From the IMG/VR virus record IMGVR_UViG_3300045999_002229, positions 1 to 34,084 of that record: a stretch of 34,084 nucleotides of DNA; one strand, 5' to 3'. This DNA is from a virus. Shown here in pieces: positions 29,942 to 34,084 of this stretch. The translations under genes were made by a program, and so were the position numbers. Under the pieces are notes generated by a model, which worked only from the letters and a program-made list of their open reading frames with translations, did no database searches and had not been told where the DNA came from. Position 1 is the stretch's first letter, and each line of letters begins with the position of its first letter.

Positions 29942-29970
29942 AACAACGCCTAGTCACAGGAGGCACTGCT

Positions 29971-30537
29971 ATGTCGAGTAATACACGCCACAAAACCATT
30001 ACGCAAGAGTTTGCGTCATGCCCTAAAGTCAACAAAATCATAAACGACTGCATAAATCAGCAGGCTGTTCAGTTGTTAGAAGATTTTGAATATTACGACA
30101 GATTTTGTGAAAGCCCAATTGAGCAACTGCTTCTTGCTGCGTTATACGCTCAATCATTGCAGACAGATTTTTTCCAGATAGAAATGATGGGCACATCAGG
30201 ATTAGCAAAAAATCCAGATCAAGAAACTATTTATGTTCACCAGCAGATGCAGGTAGGCCAGTATCGCGTTGATTTTTTGATTTTTGATTGCTCCTGCCCT
30301 TTTGAAATTGCCGACCCAACAATTATTGTTGTTGAATGTGATGGGCACGATTTTCACGAAAAAACAAAAGAACAAGCTGCACGCGATAAAAAGCGTGATC
30401 GATTTTTTCAGGGTTTGGGTTTTAAAGTTTTGCGCTTTACTGGTAGCGAAATATGGGCAGATGCACACGCTTGCGTTGAGGAAATAATTTTTAATTTAAA
30501 TACGAATAATGATATGCGTCTAGGTCTTGCACAATGA
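29971..30537 (+). CDS. DUF559/Vsr-like predicted endonuclease (188 aa)
   Basis: A PD-(D/E)XK-type nuclease pattern is seen: ESPIEQLLLAAL at 47-58, YRVDFLIF at 98-105 (Asp101), VVECDGHDFH at 120-129 (Glu122) and then KVLRFTGSEIW at about 152-162. This is the typical DUF559 order, related to the very-short-patch repair endonuclease Vsr. A long ARDKKRDRFFQGLG helix separates the last motifs. GGAGG lies 8 bases before ATG 29971. Base use is more AT-rich than the neighbours, which suggests separate acquisition. Possible jobs are host DNA degradation, superinfection exclusion or repair; unknown. Confidence 0.82.
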   Translation: MSSNTRHKTITQEFASCPKVNKIINDCINQQAVQLLEDFEYYDRFCESPIEQLLLAALYAQSLQTDFFQIEMMGTSGLAKNPDQETIYVHQQMQVGQYRVDFLIFDCSCPFEIADPTIIVVECDGHDFHEKTKEQAARDKKRDRFFQGLGFKVLRFTGSEIWADAHACVEEIIFNLNTNNDMRLGLAQ

Positions 30538-31190
30538 GTGTGCGCGTCATGACAGATGTCTGGTCAATTGACCTACCTGATAGCCAAAAGATTGTGCTTC
30601 TTGCTTTGGCGGATTCCGCTAATGATGAAGGGCATTGCTGGCCTTCTATGGCAACGCTGGCAAAGAAATGCAGCAAGGGTGAGCGTACCATTCAAGGCGT
30701 CATAAAGCAGCTTGTTGATGCTGGGCATTTGACACGTAAAGAGGTGCGGGGAAAGGGCTGTAACTATTATGTTCACCCCAGAACAGATTGCGCCCCCGCA
30801 GATACTGCGCCCCCGCAGAGAACTGCAAAGACCCCCGCAGCCGCTGCGGACAAACCATCAATAACCATCATTAAGAAAAATATAAGCGCACATGAGATGC
30901 CAGATGATTGGCAGCCAATGAGTTTTAAGGTTGGTAGCGCAAGCCGCGATATTGTTGATAGTTGGCCTCCAGGAATATACGTTACAACCTTGGAATCGTT
31001 TGTTGCCTACCATCGATCAAGAGGCAATAAGTTCAAAAATTGGCAGGACGCTTGGTCTACTTGGGTTTTAAACAGCAGGAAATTTAAAAATGGCACATCA
31101 AATCGGACAACTGGTCAGCCTAGAAACCAAAACGGCTTTGCCGCAGCACTTCGATACGTCGCGGATGGACGATCTGATGAGCCGTTCTGA
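30534..31190 (+). CDS. HTH replication protein, O/DnaD-like (218 aa)
   Basis: The N-terminal domain (MTDVWSIDLPDSQKIVLLAL, ADSANDEGHCWPSMATLAKK, TIQGVIKQLVDAGHLTRKEV) is the HTH_36 winged helix found in phage replication-origin proteins. A Pro/Ala-rich linker follows (near 85-105). The C-terminal part (ESFVAYHRSRGNKFKNWQDA, then WSTWVLNSRKF) is the DnaT/primosomal-type segment seen in O-like proteins. It likely binds the phage origin and recruits the loader encoded next. ATG 30534 overlaps the nuclease stop by 4 bases. Confidence 0.83.
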   Translation: MSVRVMTDVWSIDLPDSQKIVLLALADSANDEGHCWPSMATLAKKCSKGERTIQGVIKQLVDAGHLTRKEVRGKGCNYYVHPRTDCAPADTAPPQRTAKTPAAAADKPSITIIKKNISAHEMPDDWQPMSFKVGSASRDIVDSWPPGIYVTTLESFVAYHRSRGNKFKNWQDAWSTWVLNSRKFKNGTSNRTTGQPRNQNGFAAALRYVADGRSDEPF

Positions 31191-31671
31191 ACTCACAGTA
31201 GCGGAATGCGATGAACTACGATCGATTGCGCTGGCGATGCCTGTTGAGAATATTCCAGTGGAAACCAAAGAGCTTGCCAAGCAACTGCAATTTATCGAAG
31301 CAACCCTGCCAAGCAAGAACACCGACGAGCAAAGCGGACAGATGCGAACAGCAGTCTACGCACGGATTCTTGGCGGCTACACGAAAGAAGCCCTTAGCTA
31401 CATGACTGAGCGCGTCTGCAAGGAGCTTGATTGGTTCCCCACGCCTCGCCAGTGCCTCGCCATACTGGAAGGATACACTCCGCGAACCACTAAGAAAGAT
31501 AAGGCGCTACGAATCTGTTTGAATAACACGCAGGCAAGGTTTGAGGAATTTATTATGTCACTGCGCTGTGGTGAGCCTGTTGATTTGACAGACAAGCCAG
31601 AGCGTTGGTTACGCATCGCAGAAGATCGCGGCTACCTTCGGATTGTGGATGGGGAATATCTCGTCAGGTGA
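31090..31671 (+). CDS. Replication partner protein (193 aa), candidate helicase loader
   Basis: The start ATG 31090 lies 101 bases inside the O-like gene, in another frame, with AGGAA 8 bases upstream. The segments TAVYARILGGYTKEALSYMT and ELDWFPTPRQCLAILEGY fit a family found after O-like proteins in alphaproteobacterial phages. By position it resembles the P-type loader of lambda, but no AAA or DnaC motif is visible. Helical throughout, ending in a short beta segment. The function is inferred only. Confidence 0.7.
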   Translation: MAHQIGQLVSLETKTALPQHFDTSRMDDLMSRSELTVAECDELRSIALAMPVENIPVETKELAKQLQFIEATLPSKNTDEQSGQMRTAVYARILGGYTKEALSYMTERVCKELDWFPTPRQCLAILEGYTPRTTKKDKALRICLNNTQARFEEFIMSLRCGEPVDLTDKPERWLRIAEDRGYLRIVDGEYLVR

Positions 31672-31832
31672 CAAAGAGCGCAGCCACTGACTTAATGTGC
31701 GACCTAGCTAAATATGACCTTGGAAGCATATCACTGGATGATATACGAAAGAACTGGGCTAAGGGGAGATACAAAGGCGCACCCGAAGCCTGGGCGATTG
31801 CCGCGATTGAACACGCAAAACGACAAAAATGA
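31668..31832 (+). CDS. Small hypothetical protein (54 aa)
   Basis: GTG 31668 overlaps the stop of the previous gene by 4 bases (GTGA); the longer frame from 31605 is read as shadow. The product (TKSAATDLMCDLAKYDLGSI, then RYKGAPEAWAIAAIEHAKRQ) is helical with a basic end. No family is recognised. Position after the replication genes and tight coupling support it. Confidence 0.55.
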   Translation: MTKSAATDLMCDLAKYDLGSISLDDIRKNWAKGRYKGAPEAWAIAAIEHAKRQK

Positions 31833-31852
31833 TATTTTATTGAATAATGCGC

Positions 31853-31881
31853 TTTACATATAAATCTATCAAGATTATGAG
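31853..31881 (+). promoter_or_regulatory. Candidate sigma-70 promoter
   Basis: TTTACA (31853-31858) and TATGAG (31876-31881) are separated by 17 bases in an AT-rich gap (31833-31925). A small GGGGATATTCCCC dyad (31895-31907) lies just downstream and could act as an operator or mRNA hairpin. It would drive the gene run 31926-33664. Confidence 0.45.
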
Positions 31882-31925
31882 AGGGCATCAGCTAGGGGAT
31901 ATTCCCCGCCAACAAGGAGACTGAT

Positions 31926-32171
31926 ATGACAATTACACTAGCCGCCTTCGAACGCATCGACGGGCTTTTAACAAAGCAGATTCGCGCTGGACAATTTGAA
32001 ACGTGCGCTGATCCCCGCCAATACATTATCACAAGCAACATACTTCTGGATGCCTGTGCTGAAGCTATGGGCCGTGAATTTACAGAACGCTACGCAAGCG
32101 CAGAAGATTGCGCTGCCGCCATCGTCACACAGGCATTGCTATGCCCTGACTTTGTTGGAGATGACGCATGA
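31926..32171 (+). CDS. Hypothetical protein (81 aa)
   Basis: AAGGAG precedes ATG 31926 with ideal spacing. The protein is helical with Cys residues (QFETCADPRQYIITSN, ILLDACAEAMG, AEDCAAAIVTQALLC). No domain recognised. It starts the second part of the plus-strand early operon and overlaps the next gene by 4 bases. Confidence 0.65.
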   Translation: MTITLAAFERIDGLLTKQIRAGQFETCADPRQYIITSNILLDACAEAMGREFTERYASAEDCAAAIVTQALLCPDFVGDDA

Positions 32172-32470
32172 CCAAGAGCCTCACACAACTAGCGCAAGAA
32201 GCCATCGACGCACTTAAGGCTTACAACGCAGAGTATAAAAATCAGCAACGCTTGTGGGATGCGTCACGCTACGGCAAGAGCTTTGCCTACAACAGCGCCT
32301 ACATTAGCGATGAGCAGCATATTGAACTGCTGACAGAGATTGTTGAATATGACGAAGACCCTGCTGGCACATTGCAGGAACTCGCATTTCAATTTGAAGA
32401 TGACGCTGGCGCAAACGAAGCGGACTATCGCTACGAAGAAATGCGCTCTCGTGAATTGTTGGAAGGCTAA
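32168..32470 (+). CDS. Hypothetical acidic protein (100 aa)
   Basis: The protein is helical and acidic, with aromatic residues (QEAIDALKAYNAEYKNQQRL, DEQHIELLTEIVEYDED, EADYRYEEMRSRELLEG). No family recognised. ATG 32168 overlaps the previous stop by 4 bases. Small acidic proteins in phage early regions often bind host enzymes or mimic DNA; here this is only a possibility. Confidence 0.65.
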   Translation: MTKSLTQLAQEAIDALKAYNAEYKNQQRLWDASRYGKSFAYNSAYISDEQHIELLTEIVEYDEDPAGTLQELAFQFEDDAGANEADYRYEEMRSRELLEG

Positions 32471-32480
32471 GGAGATGAAA

Positions 32481-32774
32481 ATGTTTTACGCAGATTTAAT
32501 TCGCCAATGGGCTAAAGACCGCAACCTGATCGAAGGCAGCGACCTAAAAAGCCAATTTGTCAAACTGATCGAAGAAGCTGGAGAGCTGGCTAACGCTATC
32601 GCTAAAAAGAACGACATAGAGTTTGCAGACGCAATCGGAGATATATTCGTTGTTCTGACTATCCTGGCAGCGCAAAACGGCATGGACATAGAAGACTGCA
32701 TCGCTAACTCATATTATGAGATTAAAGACCGTAAGGGCAAGATGCTCGACGGAATTTTCGTAAAGGAAGCATAA
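32481..32774 (+). CDS. MazG-like nucleotide pyrophosphohydrolase (97 aa)
   Basis: ATG 32481 is preferred because AAGGAG lies 6 bases upstream; ATG 32475 overlaps that site. The all-alpha NTP-pyrophosphatase motifs are EEAGE at 31-35 and DAIGD at 50-54 in EEAGELANAIAKK and EFADAIGDIFVVLTILA. MazG enzymes hydrolyse (d)NTPs and in some cases affect ppGpp levels, so a phage copy may clean nucleotide pools or delay starvation signalling. Which substrate this copy prefers is not known. Its stop overlaps the next ATG by one base. Confidence 0.85.
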   Translation: MFYADLIRQWAKDRNLIEGSDLKSQFVKLIEEAGELANAIAKKNDIEFADAIGDIFVVLTILAAQNGMDIEDCIANSYYEIKDRKGKMLDGIFVKEA

Positions 32775-33067
32775 TGTTTGATGATGAAGTGATGTGGGAA
32801 GAAGAAGAAATAGAGCTTGTTGACAAACTTGGCATGACGCCAAAGCAAGCTAATTTGATAGAGATTGAAGCCATCGCCAAGAAATATGGTTTTACCGCAG
32901 AAGATATTTTAGGGAAAAAACGATATAAAATGTTGGTAAAAGTAAGGCGCAAATGTGTCGTAATGTTGCGTGAGAAAGGTTACTCCACCACAGAGATAGG
33001 CAGGATTATGCAGCGCGATCACAGCACCATCGTTCACTCGCTGCAAAAGAGCAAGGTAGAGGCATGA
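32774..33067 (+). CDS. Stand-alone DnaA domain IV-like DNA-binding protein (97 aa)
   Basis: The second half reads VRRKCVVMLREKGYSTTEIG, RIMQRDHSTIVHSLQK, the characteristic DnaA domain IV helices, with the RDHSTIVH loop at 81-88. In DnaA this is the signature that contacts the DnaA box. The ATPase domain is absent, so the protein can bind DnaA boxes but cannot form an initiation filament. The first 45 residues (acidic EEEEIELV, then an Ile/Glu-rich helix) are not DnaA-like. Possible roles: phage origin factor, transcription factor or competitor of host DnaA. Confidence 0.86.
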   Translation: MFDDEVMWEEEEIELVDKLGMTPKQANLIEIEAIAKKYGFTAEDILGKKRYKMLVKVRRKCVVMLREKGYSTTEIGRIMQRDHSTIVHSLQKSKVEA

Positions 33068-33294
33068 AACCTGACAAGCTAAAGCTGGCCCGTCACCGCA
33101 TGGGCTACAGCGTAAACGAAATGGCAGATGCACTGCGCTTGTCGCCAGCAAACGGCGGCACAACTGTTCGCAAGATGGAAGCTGGTAAGGTTCGCATCAC
33201 TGGGCCAATCATGGTTGCAGTCGATGCTATGCTAAAGGGTTACGATCCGTTTTGCTATTTAGACGAGGAGGAGGAAGATGAAGACTTCGAATAG
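33064..33294 (+). CDS. HTH protein (76 aa)
   Basis: Residues about 5-50 hold an XRE-like HTH (KLARHRMGYSVNEMADALRL, then TTVRKMEAGKVRITG) and the rest ends in a very acidic tail (EEEEDEDFE). It lies between the DnaA-domain and DUF3310 genes, overlapping them by 4 and 17 bases. A transcription-regulator role is likely; its operator is not identified. Confidence 0.75.
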   Translation: MKPDKLKLARHRMGYSVNEMADALRLSPANGGTTVRKMEAGKVRITGPIMVAVDAMLKGYDPFCYLDEEEEDEDFE

Positions 33295-33664
33295 CTATCA
33301 GGTAGGCGGAGACCACTACGCATCAAAGACCGTGCAGCCCTGGGAGGCAATGGAATCATGGATGAGCCACGAAGCGTTTGCTGGATACCTACTAGGGAAT
33401 TGCCTTAAATATCTCGCACGATATAGAGATAAGAACGGCACGCAGGATTTAGAAAAGTGCCAGCACTATCTTGCCAAGCTTATTGAGATAGAGGGCAATG
33501 TACAGCTCGAGGTCATTGACAGGCATCAATACGAAGCTGGAAGGCAGTCCGCTATAAATGGTGGACAGATCAACAATGCGTTCAGAGCAACGATGCACAA
33601 AGATTGGCTTAAGGGCTATGACCAGGTGAAATATGAAACTGATGATGATAGACAAGACGATTAA
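33278..33664 (+). CDS. DUF3310-family phage protein (128 aa)
   Basis: The segment NSYQVGGDHYASKTVQPWEA, then WMSHEAFAGYLLGNCLKYLA and TQDLEKCQHYLAKLIE, is the DUF3310 pattern, widespread in phages and sometimes labelled nucleotide-kinase-like. The remaining C-terminal part ends in YETDDDRQDD. GGAGGAAG precedes ATG 33278. It overlaps the previous gene by 17 bases and is followed by the methyltransferase gene after 42 bases. Its biochemical function is unsettled. Confidence 0.85.
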   Translation: MKTSNSYQVGGDHYASKTVQPWEAMESWMSHEAFAGYLLGNCLKYLARYRDKNGTQDLEKCQHYLAKLIEIEGNVQLEVIDRHQYEAGRQSAINGGQINNAFRATMHKDWLKGYDQVKYETDDDRQDD

Positions 33665-33706
33665 GATATTCTAAAAGGTTTTCACCAGACCTTATTGGAA
33701 GCTGAG

Positions 33707-34084
33707 ATGACACCAAAGATTGAAACGCGCTTAGTCGCAGACCTTATCCCTTATGCCGCCAACAGCCGCACGCATAGCGATGCACAAGTGGCACAAATCG
33801 CAGCCAGCATAAAAGAGTTCGGCTGGACAAACCCAATCCTAGTTTCAGGCGATGATACAATCATTGCAGGGCATGGGCGTTTACTGGCAGCACGAAAGCT
33901 GGCGTTAGTAGAAGTGCCAGTGATTGTCCTTGACCACCTAAGCAAGTCACAACAACGCGCCCTAGTAATAGCCGATAACCAACTCGCCCTAAACGCAGGG
34001 TGGGACATGGATATGCTGAAGGCAGAGATTGAAGACTTAAGCCTAGAGGACTTTAACCTAGAGCTATTAGGCTTTGATGATGAT
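33707..34084 (+). CDS. ParB-like/DNA methyltransferase, second copy (3' end cut by window)
   Basis: ATG 33707 gives the natural N-terminus MTPKIETRLVADLIPYAANS missing from the copy at base 1. The 126 codons seen cover the ParB-like domain, with the IIAGHGRLLAARKL segment intact. Compared with the other copy, later residues differ (for example DLSLEDFNLELLGFDDD against DLQLDDFDLNILGFDDK). If the molecule is circular, this is the true start of the gene that begins the window; if not, it is a second tandem gene. A weak GGAAG site lies upstream. Confidence 0.88.
   Translation, partial: MTPKIETRLVADLIPYAANSRTHSDAQVAQIAASIKEFGWTNPILVSGDDTIIAGHGRLLAARKLALVEVPVIVLDHLSKSQQRALVIADNQLALNAGWDMDMLKAEIEDLSLEDFNLELLGFDDD
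33764..34084. repeat. Right copy of divergent terminal direct repeat
   Basis: It aligns gap-free to bases 1-321 as described for the left copy: identical over its first 137 bases, then progressively different to the end of the window. Divergence rising toward the contig end is what a switch between closely related strain variants in a mixed sample would produce. Confidence 0.9.

Noticed and set aside
29753-29953. 66-codon ORF with GTG start in the intergenic segment
   Set aside because: It has no ribosome site, poor composition, and crosses the strongest inverted repeat. Kept only as a remote alternative to a structured RNA.
1-34084. tRNA genes, CRISPR arrays and insertion sequences
   Set aside because: No cloverleaf, regular spaced repeats, transposase or terminal inverted repeats were recognised by eye; a tRNA scan was not possible here.

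Overview
The window reads as an almost complete genome of a tailed bacteriophage with a short tail (podovirus morphology) and a P22-like virion. Nearly every base is coding, genes overlap by 1-11 bases in long runs, and the structural genes follow the P22 order: terminase, portal, scaffold, coat, gp4-like head completion, gp10-like stabilisation protein, ejection proteins, tailspike. The host is probably an alphaproteobacterium. This is inferred mainly from a GapR/DUF2312 nucleoid-protein gene, a family typical of that class. No integrase, excisionase or convincing CI-type repressor is visible, so a lytic lifestyle is the simpler reading but is not proven. No DNA polymerase, helicase or RNA polymerase is encoded, so the phage must borrow the host machinery. 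No tRNA, CRISPR array or insertion sequence was recognised.

Layout. (1) 1-24959, plus strand, late region: a ParB-like/DNA methyltransferase gene cut by the window start, small and large terminase, portal, scaffold, coat and a terminator. Then come a run of small genes with a gp4-like protein, a gp10-like protein, a coiled-coil tail protein at the gp26 (needle) position, several small virion-type proteins, ejection proteins including an M15-type peptidase, two beta-helix tailspikes and a fibre protein. A lysis cassette (small membrane protein, endolysin, holin, Rz/Rz1 spanins) and a metallophosphoesterase close the region. (2) About 24963-25007: hairpins between converging transcripts. (3) 25014-29102, minus strand: a recombination operon in the order ERF annealing protein, YqaJ exonuclease, HTH protein, HNH nuclease, NinB, GapR-like protein, SSB, followed by small unknown genes. 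(4) 29103-29193: a divergent promoter region with a DnaA-box-like site. (5) 29194-33664, plus strand: small regulators, two further predicted nucleases, an intergenic segment rich in inverted repeats, replication-initiation-type proteins, a MazG-like protein, a stand-alone DnaA domain IV and DUF3310. This region reads into a second, truncated copy of the ParB/methyltransferase gene (33707-34084).

The last 321 bases match the first 321 bases: 137 identical, then increasingly divergent. The easiest explanation is a circular or circularly permuted genome of about 33.76 kb whose assembled ends come from two strain variants. A true tandem gene duplication is not excluded.

Working model. ERF, YqaJ, SSB and NinB drive recombination and concatemer formation. 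The O-like HTH protein and its overlapping partner recruit the host replisome, perhaps with the DnaA-domain and GapR-like proteins steering initiation or DNA topology. Terminase packages methylated DNA into a P22-like capsid, and the tailspikes and ejection proteins carry the enzymes for crossing the next cell's surface.
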